Assembly (NCBI GenBank): GCA_024641725.1
Contig: JAHECM010000060.1
Span: 1-11,775 of the forward strand
Origin: Limnohabitans sp.
GTDB taxonomy: Bacteria; Pseudomonadota; Gammaproteobacteria; Burkholderiales; Burkholderiaceae_C
Length of the DNA stretch: 11,775 bases
Direction of reading: 5' to 3'
Part shown: in pieces, positions 1 through 6,512 of the stretch
How positions within the stretch are numbered: the stretch's first letter is position 1
Layout of the letters: every line of letters starts with the position of its first letter
Notes under the pieces: generated by a model
Database searches by the model: none
What the model saw: the letters and a program-made list of their open reading frames with translations, nothing else
Told to the model about the DNA's origin: nothing
Position numbers and translations under genes: made by a program

Positions 1-1
1 C

Positions 2-1795
2 TTCCACCAGTTGCTGCACGTGCTTGGGGGCCGAGCCACCCGCACCGGTTTCGTACATGCCGCCACCGGCCATCAAAGGCACGACCGACAGCATCTTGGC
101 CGAGGTGCCCAGTTCCATGATAGGGAACAGGTCGGTCAGGTAGTCGCGCAGGATGTTGCCTGTGGCGCTGATGGTGTCCAGACCGCGCACGACGCGCTCC
201 AGGGTGTAACGCATGGCGCGCACTTGGCTCATGATCTGGATGTCCAGACCGGCCGTGTTGTGCTCGTGCAGGTACATCTTGACCTTGGTGATGAGCTGGG
301 CTTCGTGGGGGCGGTACTGGTCGAGCCAGAACACCACGGGCATGCCCGAGTTGCGACCACGCGTGACGGCCAGCTTGACCCAGTCGCGGATCGCGGCGTC
401 TTTGACTTGGCACATGCGCCAGATATCGCCAGTTTCCACGTCTTGGCTCAAAAGCACTTCACCGGTGTTCAAGTCGGTGATGTTGGCCACGCCGTCTTCA
501 GGGATTTCGAAGGTCTTGTCGTGCGAGCCATATTCTTCGGCTTGCTGGGCCATCAGGCCGACGTTGGGCACGGTGCCCATGGTCTTGGGGTCGAACGCGC
601 CGTGCCATTTGCAGAAGTTGATCATCTCCTGGTAGATGCGGGCGAAGGTCGATTCGGGCATCACGGCCTTCACGTCTTTGAGGCGGCCGTCAGCGCCCCA
701 CATCTTGCCGCCATTGCGGATCATGGCGGGCATCGATGCGTCCACGATCACGTCGTTGGGCGAGTGGAAGTTGGTGATGCCTTTGGCCGAGTCCACCATG
801 GCCAACTCGGGCCGATGCTCGTGGCAAGCGTGCAGGTCGCGCTTGATTTCGTCTTGCTTGGACTGGGGCAGGGTGGCGATCTTGTTGTAGAGATCGGCCA
901 TGCCGTTGTTCACGTTCACGCCCAGTTCTTCAAACAGCTTGGCATGTTTTTCAAACGCTTCTTTGTAGAAGATTTTGACGCAGTGGCCGAACACGATGGG
1001 GTGCGAGACCTTCATCATGGTGGCCTTGACGTGCAGCGAGAACATCACGCCGGTCTTGTGCGCATCTTCGATTTCTTTTTCATAGAACTCGACCATGGCT
1101 TTTTTGCTCATGAACATGCTGTCAATGACTTCACGGTCGAGCAAGGAAACTTTGGGCTTGAGGACGATGGCCTTGCCGCTCTTGGTGATCAGCTCCATCT
1201 TCACGTCACGGGCGCGGTCCAATGTCATGGACTTTTCGCCGTGGTAGAAGTCGCCAGCGTGCATGTGCGAGACGTGCGAGCGCGAAGCTTGGCTCCACTC
1301 GGCCATGCTGTGCGGGTTTTTGCGCGCAAACTCTTTGACAGCGCGTGGGGCGCGGCGGTCAGAGTTGCCTTCGCGCAGCACGGGGTTCACAGCGGAGCCC
1401 GTGCACTTGGAGTAGCGGGCCTTGAGGGCTTTTTCTTCGTCTGTTTTGGGGTTTTCGGGGTAGTCGGGCAAGGCGTAGCCCTTGGACTGCAATTCTTTGA
1501 TGGCCGCGGTCAACTGGCCCACCGAAGCGCTGATGTTGGGCAGCTTGATGATGTTGGTGTCGGCCAACAAGGTCAGGCGACCGAGTTCGGCCAAGTTGTT
1601 GGGGGCTTTTTGATCTGCGGGCAAGAGGTCAGAGAACTCACCCAATATGCGCGCTGCGACAGAAATGTCACTTTCGGCCACTTCGATGCCCGCGGGTGCG
1701 GTGAAGGTGCGGATGATTGGCAAAAACGAGGCCGTGGCCAACAATGGGGCCTCGTCAGTCAGGGTGTAAATGATCTTGGATTTGTCAGCAGCCAT
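2..1795 (-). CDS. icd: Monomeric NADP-dependent isocitrate dehydrogenase (C-terminus cut by window)
   Basis: This is the large single-chain isocitrate dehydrogenase (about 740 residues, unrelated in fold details to the dimeric Icd), which oxidatively decarboxylates isocitrate to 2-oxoglutarate with NADP+ in the cytosolic TCA cycle. The first 598 residues are visible, beginning MAADKSKIIYTLTDEAP; the last fifth lies beyond base 1. Residues matching the ligands I remember for the Azotobacter vinelandii enzyme are all present: S134, N137, R141 and R147 in the GSAVNPVLREGNSDRRAP stretch, K257, D352, Y422, then R550, D551 and D555, and H592 in the NADP region. The ATG is preceded by GAGGA on the minus strand (1804-1800) at short spacing. 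It is divergent from thrS across 208 bases. A long reading frame on the opposite strand is only its shadow. Identification is very secure; the symbol icd versus idh is a naming choice. Confidence 0.96.
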   Translation of the reverse strand, partial: MAADKSKIIYTLTDEAPLLATASFLPIIRTFTAPAGIEVAESDISVAARILGEFSDLLPADQKAPNNLAELGRLTLLADTNIIKLPNISASVGQLTAAIKELQSKGYALPDYPENPKTDEEKALKARYSKCTGSAVNPVLREGNSDRRAPRAVKEFARKNPHSMAEWSQASRSHVSHMHAGDFYHGEKSMTLDRARDVKMELITKSGKAIVLKPKVSLLDREVIDSMFMSKKAMVEFYEKEIEDAHKTGVMFSLHVKATMMKVSHPIVFGHCVKIFYKEAFEKHAKLFEELGVNVNNGMADLYNKIATLPQSKQDEIKRDLHACHEHRPELAMVDSAKGITNFHSPNDVIVDASMPAMIRNGGKMWGADGRLKDVKAVMPESTFARIYQEMINFCKWHGAFDPKTMGTVPNVGLMAQQAEEYGSHDKTFEIPEDGVANITDLNTGEVLLSQDVETGDIWRMCQVKDAAIRDWVKLAVTRGRNSGMPVVFWLDQYRPHEAQLITKVKMYLHEHNTAGLDIQIMSQVRAMRYTLERVVRGLDTISATGNILRDYLTDLFPIMELGTSAKMLSVVPLMAGGGMYETGAGGSAPKHVQQLVE

Positions 1796-1850
1796 GGAGT
1801 CCTCGTTCTTTTGCTGGGTGGGGTGTGTGGTGAATTTTTCCGCCTTCGAT

Positions 1851-1856
1851 CTTATA
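1851..1856 (-). promoter_or_regulatory. Candidate -10 box for icd
   Basis: On the minus strand TATAAG (five of six consensus bases) lies 55 bases upstream of the icd ATG, leaving room for a short leader with the GAGGA ribosome site. No good -35 hexamer is found at 16-18 bases; CAGGAA at 17 is poor. It is the only convincing -10 box in this gap for icd, but the call rests on sequence alone. Confidence 0.35.
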
Positions 1857-1974
1857 CGAGACTGGTCTTCAGATTCCTGACTGTAAAGGGTCGTTTTGCA
1901 TTGTGAATTCTTAAGCCTCGCAAGCGAAAATAAGACCCTTGGTTTGTGGGAAAATGAGGCACTTTTTAGATCCG

Positions 1975-1998
1975 GCGCGGGCTGTTCCGCGCTTTTTT
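1975..1998 (+). terminator. Terminator-like hairpin in the thrS leader (possible attenuator or operator)
   Basis: GCGCGG (1975-1980), a six-base loop GCTGTT, and CCGCGC (1987-1992) form a perfect six-pair GC stem followed at once by six T residues (1993-1998). This has the form of an intrinsic terminator. No plus-strand gene lies upstream for it to terminate, and it ends only 5-11 bases before the two possible thrS ATGs. It therefore belongs to the thrS leader. It could attenuate transcription, or act as a translational operator, since thrS of E. coli is repressed by ThrRS binding hairpins in its own leader. The loop contains UGU, which equals one tRNA-Thr anticodon, but the six-base loop and the C in the U33 position make this weak. 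No uORF rich in threonine codons is seen. Confidence 0.6.
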
Positions 1999-2009
1999 AT
2001 TCCATGTCC

Positions 2010-3929
2010 ATGCTTCAAATCACTCTCCCCGACGGTTCCTTGCGTGAGTTCCCCGGTCCCGTCACGGTGGCCGAAGTGGCTGCTTCGATTGGCGCAGGTC
2101 TGGCCAAAGCAGCCTTGGGCGGCAAGGTCAATGGCGAGTTGGTCGACGCGAGCTTTCGGATCGACGCCAGTGCCAAGTTGGCCATCGTGACCGCCAAAGA
2201 CCCCGAGGGGCTGGAGCTGATTCGCCACTCCACCGCCCACTTGTTGGCCTATGCCGTCAAAGAGCTGTTCCCTCAGGCCCAGGTCACGATTGGTCCTGTC
2301 ATTGACAACGGTTTTTATTACGACTTCTCGTACAGCCGCCCGTTCACCCCAGAAGATTTGGTGAGCATCGAAAAACGCATGGCTGAACTCGTGGCCAAAG
2401 ACGAGCCTGTCGTGCGCCGCGTGTTGCCGCGTGACGAGGCAGTGGCTTATTTCAAAGGTTTGGGGGAGCACTACAAGGCAGAGATCATCGGCTCGATCCC
2501 TGCGGACCAAGCGGTCAGCTTGTACCGTGAAGGCAATTTTGAAGACCTGTGCCGTGGCCCCCACGTGCCCAGCACCGGCAAGCTCAAACACTTCAAGCTC
2601 ATGAAGGTGGCCGGCGCCTATTGGCGCGGTGACAGCAAGAACGAAATGCTGCAACGCATTTATGGCACTGCTTGGGCCAGCAAAGACGACTTGCAGCAAT
2701 ACCTCGTGCGCCTCGAAGAGGCCGAAAAACGCGATCACCGCAAACTTGGGCGCGAACTCGATTTGTTCCACATCGACGAGCACGCCCCAGGTTTGGTGTT
2801 TTGGCACCCCAAGGGCTGGACCGTTTGGCAAAAGGTGGAGCAGTACATGCGCCAGGTCTACCGTGACAACGGTTACTTGGAGGTCAAAGGACCGCAGATC
2901 ATCGACAAAAGCCTGTGGGAGAAAACCGGCCACTGGGACAAGTACCGCGACAATATGTTCACCACCGAATCGGAAAAGCGCGACTACGCTTTGAAGCCGA
3001 TGAACTGCCCCGGCCACATCCTGATTTTCAAGCAGGGCATCAAGAGCTACCGCGACTTGCCATTGCGTTACGGAGAATTCGGCCAGTGCCACCGCAACGA
3101 GCCCTCGGGTGGCCTGCACGGCATCATGCGGGTGCGTGGCTTTACGCAAGACGATGGGCATATTTTTTGCACCGAAGACCAGATCCTGCCCGAGTGCAAC
3201 ACCTACACCCAGGTGCTCAAAAAAGTCTATGCCGACTTCGGTTTTTCGGACATCTTGTACAAAGTCTCCACCCGACCCGCTGCCCGCATTGGGTCTGACG
3301 AGTTGTGGGACAAGGCCGAAAAAGCCTTGATGGACAGCTTGCGCCATTCCGGCTGTGACTTTGTCATTTCGGAGGGCGATGGCGCGTTTTATGGACCCAA
3401 GATCGAGTACACCCTCAAAGACGCCCTGGGCCGAGAGTGGCAATGCGGCACGATGCAGGTGGACTTCAATTTGTCCGAGCGACTGGATGCCGAATACACC
3501 GCCGAAGACGGCAGCCGCCAACGCCCGGTGATTTTGCACCGCGCCATCGTGGGCAGCTTGGAGCGATTCATCGGCATTTTGATCGAGCAACACGCCGGCG
3601 CCTTGCCCACTTGGTTGGCTCCGGCGCAGGTGTCGGTGCTCAATATCACCGATGCGCAGGCCGATTACTGTCGTGAAATCGCCTCAAAACTGCAAAAATC
3701 ACTGCCAAATCAAGACCTTAGGGTCAATTTGGATATTCGCAACGAGAAAATCACGTATAAAATACGCGAGCATTCGTTGCAAAAGCTGCCTTACATCCTT
3801 GTCGCTGGCGACAAAGAAAAGGCGGCAGGTACCGTCGCAGTGCGCGCCCGAGGCAACAAAGACCTCGGTGTGATGTCGATCGATGCGTTCATTGAACTCA
3901 TTGCTTCCGACATCGCTTCTAAAGCCTAA
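2010..3929 (+). CDS. thrS: Threonine--tRNA ligase (ThrRS)
   Basis: ThrRS charges tRNA-Thr with threonine in the cytosol and edits mischarged Ser-tRNA. From the ATG at 2010 it has 639 residues, close to the 642 of E. coli. The order is a TGS domain (about 1-61), the editing domain with H73/H77 in HSTAH and C181/H185 in CRGPH, the class II catalytic core, and an anticodon-binding domain from about 538. The zinc ligands that hold threonine are visible as C333 (MNCPGH), H384 (DDGH) and H510 (VILHR). Start choice: ATGs at 2004 and 2010 are both in frame and a TTG lies at 1896. I prefer 2010 because the family begins M-[IL]-QITLPDG. No Shine-Dalgarno sequence precedes either ATG; a terminator-like hairpin occupies that place. 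It heads the operon; infC starts 84 bases after its stop. Confidence 0.97.
   Translation: MLQITLPDGSLREFPGPVTVAEVAASIGAGLAKAALGGKVNGELVDASFRIDASAKLAIVTAKDPEGLELIRHSTAHLLAYAVKELFPQAQVTIGPVIDNGFYYDFSYSRPFTPEDLVSIEKRMAELVAKDEPVVRRVLPRDEAVAYFKGLGEHYKAEIIGSIPADQAVSLYREGNFEDLCRGPHVPSTGKLKHFKLMKVAGAYWRGDSKNEMLQRIYGTAWASKDDLQQYLVRLEEAEKRDHRKLGRELDLFHIDEHAPGLVFWHPKGWTVWQKVEQYMRQVYRDNGYLEVKGPQIIDKSLWEKTGHWDKYRDNMFTTESEKRDYALKPMNCPGHILIFKQGIKSYRDLPLRYGEFGQCHRNEPSGGLHGIMRVRGFTQDDGHIFCTEDQILPECNTYTQVLKKVYADFGFSDILYKVSTRPAARIGSDELWDKAEKALMDSLRHSGCDFVISEGDGAFYGPKIEYTLKDALGREWQCGTMQVDFNLSERLDAEYTAEDGSRQRPVILHRAIVGSLERFIGILIEQHAGALPTWLAPAQVSVLNITDAQADYCREIASKLQKSLPNQDLRVNLDIRNEKITYKIREHSLQKLPYILVAGDKEKAAGTVAVRARGNKDLGVMSIDAFIELIASDIASKA
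3736..3763 (+). promoter_or_regulatory. Candidate internal promoter for infC inside the 3' end of thrS
   Basis: TTCGCA (3736-3741), a 16-base spacer and TAAAAT (3758-3763, inside TATAAAAT at 3756-3763) resemble a sigma-70 promoter about 250 bases before the infC start. The patch is noticeably AT-rich against the thrS coding sequence. It includes the codons AGG (3720) and ATA (3762), both generally rare in G+C-rich genomes of this group. E. coli infC is known to have promoters within thrS, so position and purpose agree. The promoter itself is inferred. Confidence 0.35.
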
Positions 3930-3947
3930 GGTGAGTTTCGCCACAAG

Positions 3948-3991
3948 CTTTGGCCCGTGGGCACAAAGGCGGTCATTCTGCTGTTTGCAGA
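3948..3991 (+). promoter_or_regulatory. Two small hairpins in the thrS-infC gap
   Basis: The first is CTTTGGCC (3948-3955), loop CGTG, then GGC, a bulged A and CAAAG (to 3968). The second is TCTGC (3977-3981), loop TGTTT, GCAGA (3987-3991). Neither carries a T run, so they are not terminators. They lie just before the infC ribosome site GAAGGA (4001-4006) and may shape IF-3 autoregulation. Short hairpins also arise by chance. Confidence 0.3.
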
Positions 3992-4013
3992 CATTACCCT
4001 GAAGGATTGAGTC

Positions 4014-4607
4014 ATCGCTACCGAATTCCGTGATCGTCGCCAACGCGAAGAACGCAAACACCGCTTGAACCGTGAAATCATGGCCCCTGAGGTCCGTGTT
4101 TCCGGCCCTGAAAACGAGCCATTGGGCATCCTGTCTTTGGCAGAAGCTTTGCGCATGGCCGGTGAGTTGGATGTGGACCTGGTTGAAATTGCCGCCACTG
4201 CCAACCCGCCTGTGTGCCGTTTGATGGACTACGGCAAGTTCAAGTACCAAGAGCAAAAGCGTGCGGCGGAAGCCAAAGCCAAGCAAACAGTCATTGACAT
4301 CAAGGAAGTCAAATTCCGACCGGGTACCGATGACGGTGACTACAACATCAAGATGCGCAACATCCGCCGCTTTTTGGCGGATGGCGACAAATGCAAGATC
4401 ACCTTGCGTTTCCGTGGCCGCGAGATCACGCACCAAGAATTGGGCATGGCCTTGCTGAACCGGATTCGCGACGAACTGGCAGATCTGATCATCGTGGAGC
4501 AGTTTCCCAAGTTGGAAGGCCGCCAAATGATCATGATGATCGCGCCAGGTCGCAAAAAGCCCACCGGCAAAGCTGCAGACGCTGCAGCGCCAGCTGACGC
4601 GGCTTGA
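4014..4607 (+). CDS. infC: Translation initiation factor IF-3, with non-canonical AUC start
   Basis: IF-3 binds the 30S subunit, prevents premature 50S joining and checks the start codon and initiator tRNA. The frame has a TGA at 4008-4010 and then no ATG, GTG or TTG before a TTG at 4065. Starting at 4065 would remove about 17 residues (from ATEFRDRRQREERKHR) that belong to the usual IF-3 N-terminus in this group. The codon ATC at 4014 sits seven bases after GAAGGA (4001-4006), ideal ribosome-site spacing, so AUC is the start. This gives 197 residues. The N-domain is followed by the charged linker around residues 80-95 and the C-domain with FRPGTDDGDYNIK, ITLRFRGREITHQELG and EGRQMIMMIAP. The tail is an Ala-rich extension. 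A rare AUU/AUC/AUA start is how IF-3 represses its own synthesis in other bacteria. Confidence 0.95.
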   Translation: MATEFRDRRQREERKHRLNREIMAPEVRVSGPENEPLGILSLAEALRMAGELDVDLVEIAATANPPVCRLMDYGKFKYQEQKRAAEAKAKQTVIDIKEVKFRPGTDDGDYNIKMRNIRRFLADGDKCKITLRFRGREITHQELGMALLNRIRDELADLIIVEQFPKLEGRQMIMMIAPGRKKPTGKAADAAAPADAA

Positions 4608-4644
4608 CCAGAGTTTGACCTGCTTTCGGGCGGGTCGAATCAAG

Positions 4645-4665
4645 AACCACCTCCGGGTGGTTTTT
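4645..4665 (+). terminator. Intrinsic terminator or attenuator between infC and rpmI
   Basis: ACCACC (4646-4651), a TCCG tetraloop of the stable UNCG class, and GGTGGT (4656-4661) form a perfect stem, extended by an A-T pair and followed by a run of five T (4661-4665). It lies 38 bases after the infC stop and about 77 before rpmI. This placement inside the operon suggests partial termination or a regulated attenuator for the L35-L20 genes. Confidence 0.7.
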
Positions 4666-4691
4666 GTAAAAGTGGCTCGGGGCCATCAAGG

Positions 4692-4708
4692 CTGCAAAAT
4701 TTTTGCAG
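4692..4708 (+). promoter_or_regulatory. Stem-loop in the rpmI leader
   Basis: CTGCAAA (4692-4698), loop ATT, and TTTGCAG (4702-4708) form a perfect seven-pair stem. It lies just downstream of the infC-rpmI terminator and 22 bases before the rpmI ribosome site (GGAG, 4731-4734). In E. coli and Bacillus the L20 protein represses this operon through leader RNA structure. This hairpin and the terminator before it are the natural candidates for such a leader here, but I cannot match them to a known L20 motif by eye. Confidence 0.4.
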
Positions 4709-4741
4709 ACGCCTCACGAGCACAAATAAAGGAGCATTCAA

Positions 4742-4945
4742 ATGCCCAAGATGAAGACCAAAAGCAGTGCTAAAAAGCGCTTCCGTGTTCGTCCAGGTGG
4801 GACCGTTAAACGCGGTCAAGCCTTCAAGCGTCACATTCTGACCAAGAAGACCACCAAGAACAAACGCCACCTTCGCGGTGCAGTGGCCGTGCATGAGACC
4901 AATATGGGTCACATTGCACAGATGCTGCCCATGGCTGGCCTGTAA
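4742..4945 (+). CDS. rpmI: 50S ribosomal protein L35 (bL35)
   Basis: A 67-residue, strongly basic protein beginning MPKMKTKSSAKKRFRVRPGG, the standard start of bL35, and containing the conserved KRGQAFKRHILTKKTTKNKRHLRG segment. It sits in the large ribosomal subunit on 23S rRNA. GGAG (4731-4734) is seven bases before the ATG. The gene follows infC after a 134-base gap holding a terminator-like hairpin, and rplT begins 25 bases after its stop, as in most bacteria. The two genes are usually translated together and repressed by L20. Confidence 0.98.
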   Translation: MPKMKTKSSAKKRFRVRPGGTVKRGQAFKRHILTKKTTKNKRHLRGAVAVHETNMGHIAQMLPMAGL

Positions 4946-4970
4946 TTCACTGACGAACTAGGAGAAAAAT

Positions 4971-5333
4971 ATGCCTCGCGTTAAACGTGGTGTAACGGCA
5001 CGAGCCCGTCACAAGAAAGTTTTGGCCCTTGCAAAAGGTTTCCGCGGTCGCCGCGGCAATGTCTTCCGTATCGCCAAACAGGCGGTGATGAAGGCTGGCC
5101 AATACGCCTACCGTGACCGTCGTACCAAAAAGCGTGTGTTCCGTCAGTTGTGGATTGCCCGTATCAACGCCGCTGCGCGTGAATGCGGTCTGACCTACAG
5201 CCAGTTCGCCAACGGCCTGAAGAAGGCTGCCATCGAAATCGACCGTAAGATGCTGGCGGACATCGCCGTGCACGACAAGGCCGCTTTTGCTGGCATCGTG
5301 AACCAAGTCAAAGCCAAATTGGCCGCAGCTTGA
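4971..5333 (+). CDS. rplT: 50S ribosomal protein L20 (bL20)
   Basis: At 120 residues it matches the family length (about 117-120). It begins MPRVKRGVTARARHKKVLAL, with a long basic N-terminal helix containing GFRGRRGNVFRIAKQAV and RDRRTKKRVFRQLWIARINAAAR, then a globular C-domain. L20 is needed early in assembly of the 50S subunit through its N-terminal extension, while the C-domain is the part that represses its own operon in E. coli. AGGAG (4960-4964) precedes the ATG at good spacing. Two strong hairpins follow its stop codon before pheS, the second a clear terminator. Confidence 0.98.
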   Translation: MPRVKRGVTARARHKKVLALAKGFRGRRGNVFRIAKQAVMKAGQYAYRDRRTKKRVFRQLWIARINAAARECGLTYSQFANGLKKAAIEIDRKMLADIAVHDKAAFAGIVNQVKAKLAAA

Positions 5334-5341
5334 GTCCATGA

Positions 5342-5370
5342 GTGACAGGGGCCTTCTCGGTCCGTGTCAC
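5342..5370 (+). promoter_or_regulatory. Hairpin upstream of the rplT-pheS terminator
   Basis: GTGACA (5342-5347) pairs with TGTCAC (5365-5370). After a G-G mismatch, five more pairs including one G-U close a TTCTC loop (5354-5358). There is no T run, so it is not a terminator. It stands ten bases before the strong terminator at 5381 and could be part of a pheST leader or a 3'-end stabiliser of the rplT message. Confidence 0.5.
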
Positions 5371-5380
5371 GCACTCGATC

Positions 5381-5419
5381 AAAGGGATTGAGGCTCGCAA
5401 AAGCTTCAATCCCTTTTTT
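5381..5419 (+). terminator. Strong intrinsic terminator between rplT and pheS
   Basis: AAAGGGATTGAGGCT (5381-5395) and AGCTTCAATCCCTTT (5402-5416) form a 15-pair stem with one G-U wobble, closing the loop CGCAAA. Six T residues (5414-5419) form its end. This is the best terminator in the window. It is only 39 bases before the pheS ATG, so pheST must depend on read-through, regulated antitermination or a start site in this short gap. E. coli pheST is controlled by attenuation with a Phe-rich leader peptide; no comparable leader peptide is visible upstream of this hairpin. Confidence 0.85.
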
Positions 5420-5458
5420 ATTCCCCCATTCACAGATCACCCACCGATCTCCCACACC

Positions 5459-6496
5459 ATGAACGAGCTGGACACCCTGGTCGAATCCGCCCGCCAGAGT
5501 TTTGCGCAGGCACTGACACCTGCTGATCTCGAAAACGCCAAAGCCCTGTTTTTGGGCAAAGCCGGTCGCATCACCGAGCTGATGAAGGGCATGGCCGCTC
5601 TGAGCGTGGAAGACAAGAAAACACGAGGTGCTGCCATCAACCTCGCCAAGCAAGCGATCGAGGCGGCCCTCAATGACCGCCGCCAAGCGCTGGCCGATGC
5701 CGAACTGCAGACGCAACTCAAGGCCGAGGCCTTGGACGTGACACTGCCTGGCCGCAGCGCCGATGTGGGGGGCTTGCACCCCGTCTCGCTCACGCTCGAG
5801 CGGGTTGAGCAAATTTTTGGCTCTATGGGCTTTGAAGTGGCTCAGGGCCCCGAAATTGAGACCGACTGGTTCAACTTCACCGCGCTGAACACGCCCGAAG
5901 ACCACCCAGCCCGCTCGATGCACGACACCTTTTATGTCGAAGGCGGCCACCTGCTGCGCACGCACACCAGCCCCATGCAAGTGCGCCACGCGGTGCAACA
6001 CGTCAAGCGCTACCGCCACCAGATCGACGCCGGTCAGGCCATGCCCGAGATCCGAGTCATCGCCCCGGGCCGCACCTACCGTGTGGACAGCGACGCGACG
6101 CACTCGCCCATGTTCCACCAGTGCGAAGGCCTGTGGATTGGCGAGAACGTGAGCTTCAAAGACCTGAAGGTCGTGGTCACCGACTTTTGCCGCACCTTTT
6201 TTGAGAGCGACGACCTGGTGCTGCGTTTCCGTCCCAGCTTCTTCCCCTTCACCGAGCCCAGCGCCGAGATCGACATCCAGTTCCAAAGCGGCCCGCTGGC
6301 CGGGCGCTGGCTCGAAGTCGGCGGCTCCGGCCAAGTGCACCCCAATGTGGTGCGCAACATGGGCTTGGACCCCGAGCGCTTCATTGGCTTTGCCTTTGGC
6401 ATGGGCATGGACCGCTTCACCATGCTGCGCTACGGCGTGAACGATTTGCGCCTGTTCTTTGACGGCGATGTGCGCTTCCTGAGCCAATTCCAGTAA
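5459..6496 (+). CDS. pheS: Phenylalanine--tRNA ligase alpha subunit
   Basis: The catalytic subunit of the alpha2-beta2 class II enzyme that charges tRNA-Phe. It has 345 residues: an N-terminal coiled-coil (about 1-90) that contacts tRNA, then the catalytic domain. Motif 1 lies near 107-134 (HPVSLTLERVEQIFGSMGFE), the HPARSMHDTFYV segment at 149-160, motif 2 at 204-224 (GRTYRVDSDATHSPMFHQ) and motif 3 at 310-326 (GFAFGMGMDRFTMLRYG). The alanine of the phenylalanine pocket is present in GFAFG. I chose the ATG at 5459 because MNELDTLVESAR matches the usual start. An in-frame GTG at 5342 would force translation through the terminator hairpin. No Shine-Dalgarno sequence is evident before 5459. pheT starts 16 bases after its stop. 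Confidence 0.97.
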   Translation: MNELDTLVESARQSFAQALTPADLENAKALFLGKAGRITELMKGMAALSVEDKKTRGAAINLAKQAIEAALNDRRQALADAELQTQLKAEALDVTLPGRSADVGGLHPVSLTLERVEQIFGSMGFEVAQGPEIETDWFNFTALNTPEDHPARSMHDTFYVEGGHLLRTHTSPMQVRHAVQHVKRYRHQIDAGQAMPEIRVIAPGRTYRVDSDATHSPMFHQCEGLWIGENVSFKDLKVVVTDFCRTFFESDDLVLRFRPSFFPFTEPSAEIDIQFQSGPLAGRWLEVGGSGQVHPNVVRNMGLDPERFIGFAFGMGMDRFTMLRYGVNDLRLFFDGDVRFLSQFQ

Positions 6497-6512
6497 TTCC
6501 CGAGATCGAGAC

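Noticed and set aside
11..1906. 631-codon plus-strand open frame antisense to icd
   Set aside because: Its product is rich in His, Gly, Val and Asp with no recognisable domain, and it mirrors the codon pattern of the isocitrate dehydrogenase, whose residues match the family throughout. It is a shadow frame.
1896..2009. TTG start extending ThrRS by 38 residues
   Set aside because: The extension would be translated from the terminator hairpin and matches nothing at the ThrRS N-terminus, which begins at the TGS domain.
1954..2190. Upstream frame beginning MRHFLDPARAV in the thrS leader as a threonine leader peptide
   Set aside because: It has no run of Thr codons and continues far into thrS out of frame, so it does not support classical amino-acid attenuation.
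1911..3593. 560-codon minus-strand frame antisense to thrS
   Set aside because: Typical shadow of a well-coded GC-rich gene on the opposite strand; no ribosome site, no family resemblance.
5338..5391. 17-codon frame (MSDRGLLGPCHALDQRD) as a pheST leader peptide
   Set aside because: It has no Phe codon and no ribosome site, so it does not fit the pheL attenuation model.
5342..5458. GTG-initiated 39-residue N-terminal extension of PheS with clustered Phe codons
   Set aside because: The Phe codons come from the terminator's T run and the frame reads through the hairpin; the PheS N-terminus fits the ATG at 5459.
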